From assembly GCF_000203815.1 (NCBI RefSeq), contig NW_004457729.1:2852674-2916673 (forward strand): a stretch of 64,000 nt of DNA, in the 5' to 3' direction. Source of the DNA: Cavenderia fasciculata (taxonomy: Eukaryota; Evosea; Eumycetozoa; Acytosteliales; Cavenderiaceae). The notes beneath the pieces are model-generated. The model was not told where the DNA came from. It worked only from the letters and a program-made list of their open reading frames with translations, and searched no databases. A program made the translations under genes and the position numbers. Positions 34,601 through 45,221 of this stretch are shown here, piece by piece; positions within the stretch are counted from its first letter, which is position 1, and each line of letters opens with the position of its first letter.

Positions 34601-36755
34601 ATCAAATCAGTGCCACCACCCATTATCTTATCAATATATATTAATACTGCTTTCCAGCAGCATTGCTCTCCAGTCTGTCAATCATCATTTAAAACAGTAA
34701 CAAGCAAAGCAGCAACAACAACAAACATCACAAGTGAGTGAATCAAATGATCATTTATTTATAAACCAAAATAATAATAATAATAATTTAATTTATAATT
34801 AACATCATCATCATCATCATCATTAACAACAAGAACAACATTTATATATTTTTGACATTGTTGTTAGGTTCCGACTACACATACTACATTTGTTGATTAA
34901 TCCACCACACCACCACAATTACGACCACACTAACTATCATCATCATATAATAATTTATAATTATATAATTGTTGTTGTTTTTCTTGCTTCCGACAACAAC
35001 AAACATTAACAATAATATTTATTTATTTATTGATTGTTCTTTCCTATTTTTGTTTTCCATCAATCAACAATTGCAATACTATTGTTGAATAAGATTTTGT
35101 GTTATTTATTTATTATTGTATTGCTCACTGCGCTCTCTATTGTACAACAAGTTGTTATAATTGTTTAAATTCTTAAATATCTGTATATCACAACCAACCA
35201 ACCAACCCATCGCCATCACTCACCCCTACTACTACGCTTTATTTATTTATTTATTTCTCTCTACCATCTGTACCATTATATATATATATTAATCTTTTTG
35301 TTACCATTATTTATTATATCCATAAAAAAAAAAAAAAGGTTCAAAGCTTAATCAATTAATTAAAAAGTTTGTGTTTGTTTATGAATGAATGATTAATCCA
35401 TCCCATTCCACATCCATCACTATCATTCACAAAGTTTTGTTTGTGTGTGTGCAAGATTGGATTGGATATTTGGATGACGGATTAATTAGTAATAAAGTTA
35501 GAGACACACACAGAAACACTAATATTCCTTCTTTTTCTTATTTAATCTGTTGCAACATTTTTTTTATAGATAGATTTTGGAATTTGATAATATTGTTTAG
35601 AAATCATTACCTACCCGTCATCATTAACCATCATCATCATAGATAGATAATTTATTGAGAACATATTTTTTTAAAAAAGTAAGTAATACTTTTTAGCTAC
35701 ACCAAACGTCACCAACACAACAACAACAAATAATATTTGTATCCACACACCACTCCACAACAACAAATAATATTATCCATTGATTGATTGCATGTGTGCG
35801 TGTGTTTTAAGAATGATAAAGAAAGAAATTTGATCATTTGCGAGAATGGAGATTGGAAATTGGATTGTGGATGGTCAAACAGGCAGACTGACAGGCTGGG
35901 GGATAGGGTGGCAGATGCTTGCATTTGTGTCAACGCTTAATTTTAAAATTATTTGTGAATAATTCATTCATAGACGCAACAGCAGCAGCAGCATCGCAGC
36001 AAAACAAGGCGATGGCAATGTTATAATTTTCTCATCTAAATACTGGACTGCAAACTTCATCATGTTTTAAACCAACCACCACCCGTCAGCAATTAAGCAG
36101 CAGCAGCGACATCATCATCCAACCAACCAACAAACCAGCAAACCTACATTTAATTGTTTATTTATATTTGTTATACATTTCATTTTTTAAAAATCAAATC
36201 AATTATTATTAATTCACATTATTAATATTTTATTTCTTTTCCATTTATTTCCATCAATCATTCAATCAATATTTAAATTTTAAATATCAATTTTTTTAAT
36301 ATATAGATTAATTTTTATATATTATAGGTTCAAAATTACACAATCCCTTAAAACAACTTTGTGTAACTTTATTTATTTAATATTTATTTATTAACTCTAC
36401 TCTATCAAAAAACCCTTTGACTCAAAAAATACAAACCAAAAATAATACTATAAACAAAAAAGGTAATTTACATCTATACAATACACCACCACCACCACCA
36501 CCCCTACCCAGTAGGGAAATATTAGTAATAATCGTACAACACCCACCACTCACTACCACCACCAACCACCCACACAATCAATCAAAATACTGTCATCCAA
36601 CATTATTAATAATAATAATATTCCATATCCAAAAAAAAAAAAATATCAAAGAACCAATCTAACTTCTTTGTTTTGTTGTTTTAATTAATTATTTATTTAT
36701 TATTTATTTAATTATAGGAAGGGTTTAAAACAAAACAAAAAAGACATACAAAAAC
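31606..36755. promoter_or_regulatory. 5.15 kb gene-free region upstream of cellulose synthase
   Basis: The longest gap in the window. Composition is patchy: (TA)n/(GATA)n around 31730-31860, CAA repeats at 32350, TAA repeats 32470-32575, poly-T at 33037, CAT/CCAT/CCAACC repeats 33690-33800, (CA)n-(TA)n-(GA)n at 34410-34453, ATC repeats at 34806, poly-A at 35326, CAG-rich stretches near 35975-36110, CCA repeats near 36485-36560. Short open frames exist but have no protein-like character. The region probably carries the SMYD promoter at its left end and the developmental promoter plus a spliced leader of dcsA at the right; the extent of each is inference. Confidence 0.5.
36463..36717 (+). other. 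Candidate 5' UTR intron of cellulose synthase gene
   Basis: AAAAAG|GTAATT donor at 36463 and TTAATTATAG acceptor ending at 36717, only 38 bp before the ATG at 36756. Composition is T-rich near the acceptor as in the coding-sequence introns here. Two further possible leader introns upstream are 34734-34867 and 35679-36327. No frame test is possible in a UTR, so this rests on splice-site match only. Confidence 0.35.
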
Positions 36756-39700
36756 ATGGATAGACAAGGTGAGGGAGATATTCCCATCAATACCCCTCAC
36801 AGTAACGCCACTTCACCTTCATCGACTATAAACAATGCGTCGACCTCATCCACTGGAAACCCACCCTCCAACCGCATGGACAGCCAACACAACCTCAACT
36901 CGCGTATAATGAACCCCAGACAACCATCTGCCAACAACCTAAAATGGAACAAGCCCGCCGAGGTCAAGTCCAAGGCGGTGCGCAAAGAGTCGGTGCGCAA
37001 GCTCAAGGGCAGCGGCATGTTGCAGCGACGAAATACGACAATGATGAATCTGCACGAGGAGGACAACCAGACGGGCGGCAACGGCGACAACATGACCGAG
37101 GCTGCGCCCAGAGACGACGACAGCCCCAGCAGCTCCAACGTGCAACACCGCAAGAAGGACAACATGATGTCACCCTCGCAGGCGTCGTCGTCGATGACTC
37201 ACCTCGACGAGCCACACTTTGAGACGTTGGTCGACCCCGACATGACACCTCAAGAGCTCGAAGAAAAGGAGCGTCAAAGAGTGGCCTACGAAAAGGGTCA
37301 GCAAGTGCAACAGACCCCCACCAAGAAAAAGTCGCAGATGCAACTCAAGAAGCGTGTGCCCGCCGTCGTACCCCGCGACAACTCAGAGACACTCGAAACC
37401 ATTATCGGCGAGCAAAGACGTGAGGTCGTCTTTGAGGTCAAGCCCTACTTTTCGCACTCCATTCTCCAGGCCACCATGGCTGTCTTTATTCTATGGAACA
37501 TCTTTTACTTTGCCTATCGTGCCGGCTGGACCATGAACAAGAACGATTGGTACACCTTCTCGTACAGTATCATCTTTATTGTCGTCGAGTTTATCTCGTT
37601 CCTCGGTTCCGCACTGCATCTCAACAACTTTACCAACCCGTGCACCTTTATCCTCGTCGTCACGCTCGAGCAGATCCTTGCCAAGCGTCGCAAGCCATTC
37701 CCCAACATCATGGTCTATGTCTGTACCTACAAGGAACCACCTTTGATTGTATCGCGTACCTTTAGAACCGCCATCTCGATGGACTATCCCTCTGAGAACT
37801 TGTGGCTCGGACTCTTGGACGACTCCATCAACTTTAGAGAGTCGCGTGGTTGGGCGCATCTTCAGTCCGTAGAAAAGAACTTCCTCTACGTGCTCTTCCA
37901 AAAGGCCATCTATGCCGTGCACAACATCCATCCACCCGTTGCCTCGGCCGACGACGATCCCCACGGCATCCTCTGCGAGACCAGTCAAAAGATCGAACAG
38001 TCTACCAAGGAGGTCATCGAAAGCGAGGTGCAATGGTTCATCGAGTACTTCCTCCTCAACTCTTGGTTCAACATCCAGGAAGAGGAAGAGACCGAAGCAG
38101 AAGACTATGAAAAGAATATGATTGCCAAGATGCGTGAGGAAAACTTTGCTCCGTACCGCACCTTTACCGCTCAAGAACGTGAAAAGATTTACAACTTCTC
38201 GATCGAGGGTCTCCAATCCATGTGGCACGGACACGCCTTCTTCCGTCCACTCATCCGTTCCGTCTTGATGAAGAAGGGATTCGTCCGCAACTTTATCCAA
38301 CGTCTCAACGACGAGCACCGTCTCCGTTTCCTCAACACCGAAGCACTCGCCATGGCTCAATACAATGTCGTGATGCTCGGTCGTCAAGAAGTGCCATGGG
38401 ACGAAATCTCGGCTGGAAACGTCCGTGTCGACTTTGAACCAAGCGGCTCTGTCATCTCACCCAAGTGCACCTACCTCCGTCGTCGTAAACCACCCATTCC
38501 ACACAACAAGGCCGGTAATATCAACAACGCCATCTTTAACGAGTCAACCTCGCAAGACTTTGAGTTTATGTCGTTACTCGATGCCGATCAGCAACCAAGC
38601 CCGGAGTTCCTCAAGCGTGTCCTCCCCTACTTCTACGCCGACGACGGACAAGAGCTTGCCTTTGTCCAGACTCCACAATTCTTTAGCAACATCTATCCAG
38701 TCGACGATCCACTCGGTCATCGTAACATGGAGTTTTACGGTCCTGTCATGGAAGGTCGTTCAGCCAACGGTGCCTGTCCATTCGTCGGAACCAACGCTGT
38801 CTTCCGTCGTAAACCACTCTATGACATTGGTGGCATTATGTACAACTCTGTCACAGAAGATATGTATACCGGTATGAAGTTGCAAGTGTCTGGCTACAAG
38901 TCATGGTACCACAATGAGGTGCTTGTCGTCGGTACCGCTCCAGTCGATATCAAGGAAACACTCGAACAACGTAAGCGTTGGGCTCAAGGTGCCGTGGAAA
39001 TCTTCTCGCTCACTCCATGGGGTTACATTCGCAAGAAATTGGGTTGGAGAAAGATGATGTACAATCTCGACTCTTGTGTCTACCCCTTCCTCTCATGGAC
39101 CGCCTTTTTCTACGGTATTGCCCCACTTGTCATGTCTGTGTGGACCGTCCCCATCGTCGTCAAGGATCCAATCATCTTTATTCTCGTCGGTATGATCCCC
39201 GTCATGGTATTGCCACGTGTCATCCAGTACATGGTGTTGCGTGCCCGTCGTCCATACGAAGCCGGAAGAGCTGGCCCATCTCTCTGGGTCGAAGCAACCG
39301 ACTTGTGGCGTGCCGAACAGACTTTCTTTGCCTTTGCCGGTACCTACATCTCTGCATGGAAGGCTGGATCAGCATCGATTGTCCGTCTGCTCAAAGCCCG
39401 TAAGTTGTCACGTCACAACCTCGCCATGTGGAACTGGAAGCGTGACTTTGCCAAGAAGCCAGTCGTCACTGAAGGTTGGAGACAAACCTTCCTTGCCAAC
39501 GTCGACGCCAACGCCATCGAGGATCACAAAGGTAAATCAGAACAAAGTTTCCGTTCCTCCAACAAGGAGTCAGACACTATCAAGAACTCTCGTCTTTTCC
39601 TCGCCAACATCTTTTTGTTTGCCGTCAACATCATTGCCATGCTCACTGCCTTCCTTCGTTTCAATTGTTTCCAAAACGATATGTGGTTGCTCGTCATTGT

Positions 39701-39887
39701 CGGTGGTTTCGCCTTTTCGACCTGCTGGCATTTGTGGTCATTCATTCCAATGGCCCTCCGTCAATCCGAAAAACAATGGCCATACGCCTCCTCTTACCAC
39801 GCTCACAACATTGTCATCTTTGTCATTCTTGGTTTCCTCGTTCTTCTCTTTGTCGACGTCAAAGTTTGTATTCCAAGAGTTGCCTAA
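36756..39887 (+). CDS. dcsA: Cellulose synthase catalytic subunit (GT2)
   Basis: Single exon, 1043 residues, no introns, strongly GC-biased codons. It polymerises UDP-glucose into beta-1,4-glucan at the plasma membrane; in dictyostelids cellulose is laid down in stalk and spore walls. Layout: about 240-residue cytosolic Ser/Asn/Gln-rich N-terminus; TM helices near 'ILQATMAVFILWNIFYFAY' and 'YSIIFIVVEFISFLG'; GT-A domain with DDS (about 354-356), DAD (608-610), TED (700-702) and QRKRW (738-742), the complete D,D,D,Q(Q/R)xRW set; then at least five TM helices ('LSWTAFFYGIAPLVMSVW', 'FILVGMIPVMVLPRV', 'IFLFAVNIIAMLTAFL', 'LLVIVGGFAFSTCWHLW', 'IVIFVILGFLVLLFVDV'). No plant zinc-finger N-terminus, in line with a bacterial-like dictyostelid enzyme. 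A 5 kb gene-free region precedes it. Confidence 0.95.
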   Translation: MDRQGEGDIPINTPHSNATSPSSTINNASTSSTGNPPSNRMDSQHNLNSRIMNPRQPSANNLKWNKPAEVKSKAVRKESVRKLKGSGMLQRRNTTMMNLHEEDNQTGGNGDNMTEAAPRDDDSPSSSNVQHRKKDNMMSPSQASSSMTHLDEPHFETLVDPDMTPQELEEKERQRVAYEKGQQVQQTPTKKKSQMQLKKRVPAVVPRDNSETLETIIGEQRREVVFEVKPYFSHSILQATMAVFILWNIFYFAYRAGWTMNKNDWYTFSYSIIFIVVEFISFLGSALHLNNFTNPCTFILVVTLEQILAKRRKPFPNIMVYVCTYKEPPLIVSRTFRTAISMDYPSENLWLGLLDDSINFRESRGWAHLQSVEKNFLYVLFQKAIYAVHNIHPPVASADDDPHGILCETSQKIEQSTKEVIESEVQWFIEYFLLNSWFNIQEEEETEAEDYEKNMIAKMREENFAPYRTFTAQEREKIYNFSIEGLQSMWHGHAFFRPLIRSVLMKKGFVRNFIQRLNDEHRLRFLNTEALAMAQYNVVMLGRQEVPWDEISAGNVRVDFEPSGSVISPKCTYLRRRKPPIPHNKAGNINNAIFNESTSQDFEFMSLLDADQQPSPEFLKRVLPYFYADDGQELAFVQTPQFFSNIYPVDDPLGHRNMEFYGPVMEGRSANGACPFVGTNAVFRRKPLYDIGGIMYNSVTEDMYTGMKLQVSGYKSWYHNEVLVVGTAPVDIKETLEQRKRWAQGAVEIFSLTPWGYIRKKLGWRKMMYNLDSCVYPFLSWTAFFYGIAPLVMSVWTVPIVVKDPIIFILVGMIPVMVLPRVIQYMVLRARRPYEAGRAGPSLWVEATDLWRAEQTFFAFAGTYISAWKAGSASIVRLLKARKLSRHNLAMWNWKRDFAKKPVVTEGWRQTFLANVDANAIEDHKGKSEQSFRSSNKESDTIKNSRLFLANIFLFAVNIIAMLTAFLRFNCFQNDMWLLVIVGGFAFSTCWHLWSFIPMALRQSEKQWPYASSYHAHNIVIFVILGFLVLLFVDVKVCIPRVA

Positions 39888-40156
39888 ACTCAACCTTAAT
39901 AATAATAATAATAACAATAATAATAATAATCACCAACAACCAAAACCAAAACTATATACAATTACAATTACAACCAACACCACCACCCTCCTCCACATAT
40001 TATAATAATACTGCCAGTAGTAGTAAAATCTTATATTCAATTAGAATTTTAAATTCTCTCTTAAACTTAAAAATAAAATATCATTTTTTAAAAAATAATC
40101 AAAGTATTTAAGTTATTATATTGTATAAATAAAAGGGACATGTGTTCATTGTCTAT

Positions 40157-40192
<36 letters not shown>
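39888..40192. terminator. Convergent 3' region of dcsA and MBIP-like gene
   Basis: 305 bp between two stop codons: (AAT)n right after the dcsA stop (39898-39931), poly-A near 40084-40098 and the (ATTT)n array at 40154-40199 that begins inside the minus-strand stop codon. On the minus strand that array reads as many overlapping AATAAA signals. Confidence 0.5.
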
Positions 40193-40195
<3 letters not shown>

Positions 40196-40199
40196 TTTT
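40154..40199. repeat. (ATTT)n microsatellite
   Basis: About 11 perfect ATTT units. It overlaps the last codons of the MBIP-like gene, whose stop codon TAA is part of the array, so length change of the array would shift or keep the stop but not the upstream frame. Confidence 0.9.
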
Positions 40200-41432
40200 G
40201 TTGGAGGTGAAGGAATGGATGTCGTCGTAGTTGATGATGATGATGATTGATGAACAATAGTTCTATTTGACTTTTGTTTTTGGATACGTTGGTCATAAAC
40301 CTCCCTAAAGAAAGCTGGATTCTTTTGTTCAATCTCTACAATTTTGTCTTCTATCTTTTTAACTCTACTATATATTTCCGTTGGTATTGGTTTCACTAAT
40401 AATAATCAAAAATGATTAGTAATTGGAATGGGATTCAATTCAAAAGTTTGTAGGATCCTATACACCAATATCGGTTGCAACTTACAAACTCCAATATGAT
40501 CTTCAATGATTGAACATCTTTCATTTACATATGGCACATAATTTCCATCACTTGTTGATCCAGTTGCAGTTGCAGGACCTTCTGTATTGACAGTGATCGA
40601 TGATTTGATTCTTTGTGGCAAGCCAGCAGTCACTCTGGCAGCAAGATCTTGTCCATCATCAGCCGCTCTAAACACTCTTGTATTAAACTCTGAGTTTTCA
40701 ATCTTCTTTCTAGAGATGAATGATTGTATTCTCTTTGATATCTCTTCTCGCGGTGCTTGTATTTGAACTTCTACTTTGTTTAATTGTTGTTGTTGTGCTC
40801 CAGAGATTGTCTGTACTTGTGATGGTGCTGATGTAATCTTTTGCCTTTTGAATCTTGATTTGTTTCCATTTACTCTCTTTTGATTAGTTACATGATATAT
40901 ACTCTAAATATAAAACCAACAATATTAAAAGAGTTATCATCTAATCTATATCCAATCAAGACAAGATTAATCATGTCTTGACTATTATTATTATGTACGA
41001 CCATACATTTAATTTTGAAAGTAATGTTAGATTTGAATCGATTAGTTGAGTTGTATTAATATTCTTTTCCTCTTCTTGATCAACACCTTTCTCTTTCTTG
41101 ATTGGTATTGGTGTCGTTGTAGTAGTAGGTAATAATGAGTGTTGTTGTTGTTGTTTGATCGAGGTATATTGATTGTCTATTTTCAATTCGAATTGATTGT
41201 TTAATGATTGAATCAAAGCATTGTCAATACCAATCTCTGATAGATAACCAATAATCACATTCTTGATATCAGTGCATATGAATTGAGGAAATGTCTCCAA
41301 CAAGTTTGAGACGGATGATGATGATGACGACGACGACACACCATTCAATGAATGTTGATCAACTATTTCAACATCGCTTGAAGATTCTTCATCCACCACA
41401 TTCTTGTTGTTATTATTATTTGTAGATGTCAT
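40193..41432 (-). CDS. MBIP-like protein (MAP3K12-binding inhibitory protein family)
   Basis: Three exons, complement(join(40193..40395,40486..40903,41007..41432)), 348 residues. The N-terminus is Ser/Asn/Gln-rich with a helical segment '[23 protein letters not shown]'. Exon 2 has '[26 protein letters not shown]', which resembles the MBIP block in which a helix ending 'FI.RK..E.N..N.R.F' precedes a conserved region. Exon 3 has '[24 protein letters not shown]', matching the MBIP leucine-zipper-like segment ('LY.RIK.LE.KILELE..SPEYF' in animals). In animals and flies MBIP is part of the ATAC histone acetyltransferase complex and binds the kinase DLK. Family call rests on these two blocks; role in amoebae is inference. 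The end is Ser/Thr-rich. Confidence 0.62.
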
Positions 41433-41476
41433 GATGGATGGATGGATGGATGGATGGATGGATGGATGGATGGATG
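41433..41476. repeat. (GATG)n microsatellite at the MBIP-like start codon
   Basis: Eleven perfect GATG units directly abutting the start codon of the minus-strand gene (reads CATC on that strand), so it lies in the 5' UTR or core promoter. Confidence 0.92.
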
Positions 41477-43120
41477 TCTTAAGACAATACGAGTTCGATG
41501 AAACTATCTATCTATCCCAATACCATTAAATTAAATTAATTTTTTGTCGGGTGGGCACATATCTTTAAAAAATATATGTGTTGTATTATATTTTTGAAGT
41601 TCAAAAGATAGATAGATAGATAATATTTGCCGTTCATATTATCTGCCCCATTTGCTCTTCCGATATTTTTTTTTGTGTTTCGGTAGTTTTCTAATCATCA
41701 TTCTATTTTTGTTGGTAGTTCACCCACGCGATACCCGGGTAAAGAGAGGCGACACTGCTGCAAAGAAACCAAAATATCCCTTCACACGAAAAATATTAAT
41801 TTTTTTCTAATTTTTTTGCTGTCCAAAAGCAAATTTTAATGTTCATTGGTGCAAGATCAATTATAAGATTTTAAAGGAATATACTAACATCAAACCAGCC
41901 CCCCCAGTCTTTTATACTAGTTAGTATTAGCCATTGACACCTTTATACACAAATTACACCATCATCATCATCATCTTTACACACACAAACAAAATAGTAT
42001 AGTTTGGTTCACATTATCACAAGGTACAACACCAAACCAAACCAAACAAACTTATAGATGGACAAGAAAGATAGATAGATAGATAGATAAGAAAGATAGA
42101 CAGGAAGAGTTAGACAGAGTTCTATTTAGTATAATATTATCATCAGGAGGAAGGAGGAGAAGAAAGGATCATAGATCTCAAACTTCAAAAACACCTGATG
42201 ATGGTGATGATCATCAACACGACACACACAAATCCAAATGGGTTTAGGGTTAGGGTTATTACTACTCACCATTGTATCAAGTGGTGGCTGTCATTTACAC
42301 ACCCATCCTCTCTTCATTCATTCATTCCTTCCTTTTTACTTCACTTCACCTCACCACACACCCGATCATCACTTCAAAAAAAAAATATTGCAAGCTTTGG
42401 AAAGAGAGACAGCAGGAGGTGGGTATAAGTAAAGTATCTCCTTCCTTTATTGATTATTTATTTAGTCAACTGCTTCACCTGTTCTCCTTTTTATCTTTAA
42501 TCTATTAATTATATAGTTTTTCTGTTTGTTGTTTGTTGTTTTGTTTTATCTTTATCTTTTTTTTTTCCTTTTTCTTTTTTTTTATTTGTTTTAATCTTTT
42601 ATATCTTATATAGAAAACAAAAAAAGACATCAAAAAAGATCATCATAGATACATAGATACATAGATACATAGATATTACTCATCAGCAGCAAAAGCAAAA
42701 GCAAAAGCCAAAAAAGCAGTAGCAGTTATATTTATAACATTCCCCTCCTATCCGATACCCTCTATTTGTTTATTTTGTGCACTTCAATTATGATATTTTG
42801 AAAAAGTTAATTATCATCATTCATCGGTTGTCCTTGTTTTTTTCTCCATTCTTTCTCCTCATATAATAATAATAGATAGATAGATTCCATTCGTCTATCG
42901 CTCATCATCATCGGAGACTTATAAGCAGCAACTAGTAAAATTTAAATATTAACCTTTTTCTTTCATCATATATCTATATTTTCATCATCTCTATATATAT
43001 ATATATTTATTTTAGGAATAGTCTTTTTTCTTTTCATTTAATATTTTTTTTTCTCTTTATTCATCATTATTATTATTCTTTTCAACATCAACTTGTGTGT
43101 TCATTTTATAAATAATAATT
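41477..43120. promoter_or_regulatory. Divergent spacer between MBIP-like and CELF-like genes
   Basis: 1.64 kb. Contains a GC-richer patch with the palindrome TACCCGGGTA (near 41734-41743), (GATA)n near 42070-42090, a short telomere-like GGGTTTAGGGTTAGGGTT (42240-42257), CTTT/TTTTC pyrimidine runs 42540-42600, four copies of CATAGATA at about 42645-42675 and poly-T before the CELF ATG. Frames of 60-80 codons occur but look non-coding. Confidence 0.45.
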
Positions 43121-44571
43121 ATGCAAACTATTCCTCAATCATTCTCACCACCACAAGGCTTTAAGGTGTTTGTCGGTCACATCCCCCTCACTATGAAGGA
43201 GGATGAGCTATCAGAGATTTTCGACAAGTTTGGAAGTATCTTAAATATATCTATCATCAAGGACAAGAAGACTAGCGTACCAAGAGGTTGTGCTTTCATC
43301 AGCTACGGAACAAAAGAAGAAGCTGACAATGCCATCAACACTATGAATGCAACCAATCAATACATTGGTGATGTAAAGTATCCCAAAAATCAAACAAATC
43401 ATTCAAAAGCCATAGGGATGATCAAATTCTAATTCCACCGCTTTTTTTTCCTACTATTTCTAGATGAACAAACCATTGCAAGTTAAATATTCAGACAATG
43501 AAATTGAAAAAATGGAAAGAAAGTTGTTTGTTGGTATGTTGGGTACTTCCAACGAAGATCAAATCAAGCAATTGTTCTCCAAGTATGGTAATATCGAAGA
43601 CATCAACATTGTCAGAGAGCCAGATGGAAAGCCAAAAGGTTATGGTTTTGTCAAATTCTCAATGAGAGAAGAAGCCGAAGAAGCCATCAGAGATATGGAC
43701 TCTAAGCAAACTTTACCAGTAATTATTATTACAACATCGAAATTTCACTTATACTTTTGCCATAAACTAATAATATAATATATTTATTTATTTTCAAAAG
43801 GGTTCAACTCTTCCAATCATTGTCAAGTTTGCCGACACTGAGAGACAAAAGAGAAAGAAACAACAAATGGTTGGTATGCCAAGACCACAAATGCAACAAC
43901 AACAGCAACAACAACAACCATGGAACAATGCTGGCTTTTACCAACAACAACAACAACAACCACCATACTACATGGACGTCATGCAACAACAACAACAACA
44001 GCAACAACAACAACAACAACACAACAATGAAAATAGTAACCCATTTGGTCAACGTTTCGGTCAAAGAAATAATTATAACCACATGAACCATGGTGGTTTT
44101 GTAGATTGTAAGAAACAACAAGTAGAAAGATAGTTGAGAAAGAAACGAGTAGATTGACTAATTTCTATTATTATTATTTTTTTTTATTAGATTCACAACA
44201 ACAACAACAACAACAGCAACAACAACAAGGAGGTCAAGAATCAAATGATCTCTTTATTTATTACCTTCCAGCATCATATGGTGATGCCGAGTTAAAGAAC
44301 CTTTTCCAACAATACGGAAACGTTGTTAGTGCCAAAGTTTTCATTGACAAGAACACTGGTCAATCAAAGTGTTTTGGTATGTTTTAGTAATTAATTATAT
44401 TACTAATTATAATTGGATCAAATAACTAATATTTGTATGTACTTTTTGATTTATTTAGGTTTTGTAAGTTACGATAGATCACAATCAGCAATTCAAGCCA
44501 TCAACAATTTGAATGGTTTCCATGTCGAAGGAAAGAAGTTAAAGGTTAATTTCAAGAGAGACAGAAATTAA
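43121..44571 (+). CDS. CELF/Bruno-type RNA-binding protein with three RRMs
   Basis: Five exons, join(43121..43372,43464..43718,43801..44107,44191..44376,44459..44571), 370 residues. RRM1 about 14-95 ('[25 protein letters not shown]', '[10 protein letters not shown]'); RRM2 about 101-185 ('[24 protein letters not shown]', 'KGYGFVKFS'); a Gln/Asn-rich linker; RRM3 about 285-370 ('[25 protein letters not shown]', '[22 protein letters not shown]'). Two adjacent RRMs, a divergent linker and a C-terminal RRM is the CELF/Etr-1/Bruno layout; members control splicing, translation and mRNA decay through GU-rich sites. Three of the four introns split RRM-linker or RRM coding without breaking motifs. Poly-Gln is split by intron 3 with glutamines on both sides. 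Confidence 0.88.
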
Positions 44572-45221
44572 ATTCCAAAACAATTTTTAGGGTGTAATGT
44601 AGTGTATTTATAATTTGGAATCAATATTCTTTTTCTTCACATCTACAAAGTGTACAAATAGAATAGAATCAATAATCATGTAGAACAACAATACATCAAA
44701 CAACAACACAACAGCTAACAAACAATAACAACAAAAAAATAATAACAATATTTATACCCAAACCATCCAACCAACCACCAACCATCCCATCCATCCAACC
44801 AATCAACAAACCAAATCCCCTCCCTCAACTTGTTGTATCCTTCTCCTCCACCTCATCCCCATCCATCACCAACCATCCATCCTTTTTTTAATCAAATTTC
44901 ATCTCAATCATTTATCTATCCATTATTTCCTCCTTCCTTATTAGTTTATATTTTATAATAAAAAAATTGATAACAATAATTTTTAGCAAATCTTCAGAGT
45001 TTATTATTATTATTATTTATATATCTTTGCATTCCAGATTTCTAATTTCAAAATGAAATTTGTTTTAAATCTCGTTTGCCGTTGATCAATTTTTTAAAAC
45101 AAAAAAAAAGAGAGGGAAAAATTTAATTGATTGTTAATTTCCAAGCAATTACCTCCTCCCTTTGATTATAACTTTACTTCTCTCAGTCTCTTGTCTTGTA
45201 GTGTTTTAATCTCTAGTACAA
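44572..45221. promoter_or_regulatory. Spacer between CELF-like and phosphatase genes
   Basis: 650 bp: CA/CCAAC-rich stretch at 44690-44880 (probably 3' UTR of the RNA-binding protein), AATAAAA at about 44956, poly-A near 45100 and a pyrimidine-rich segment before the next ATG. Nothing else seen. Confidence 0.4.

Noticed and set aside
37491-38387. 298-codon minus-strand open frame within cellulose synthase
   Set aside because: Antisense shadow of a strongly codon-biased gene; no domain features.
39217-40005. 262-codon plus-strand frame overlapping the end of dcsA
   Set aside because: Out-of-frame shadow running into AAT/CCA repeats; composition is Ser/Thr/Pro noise.
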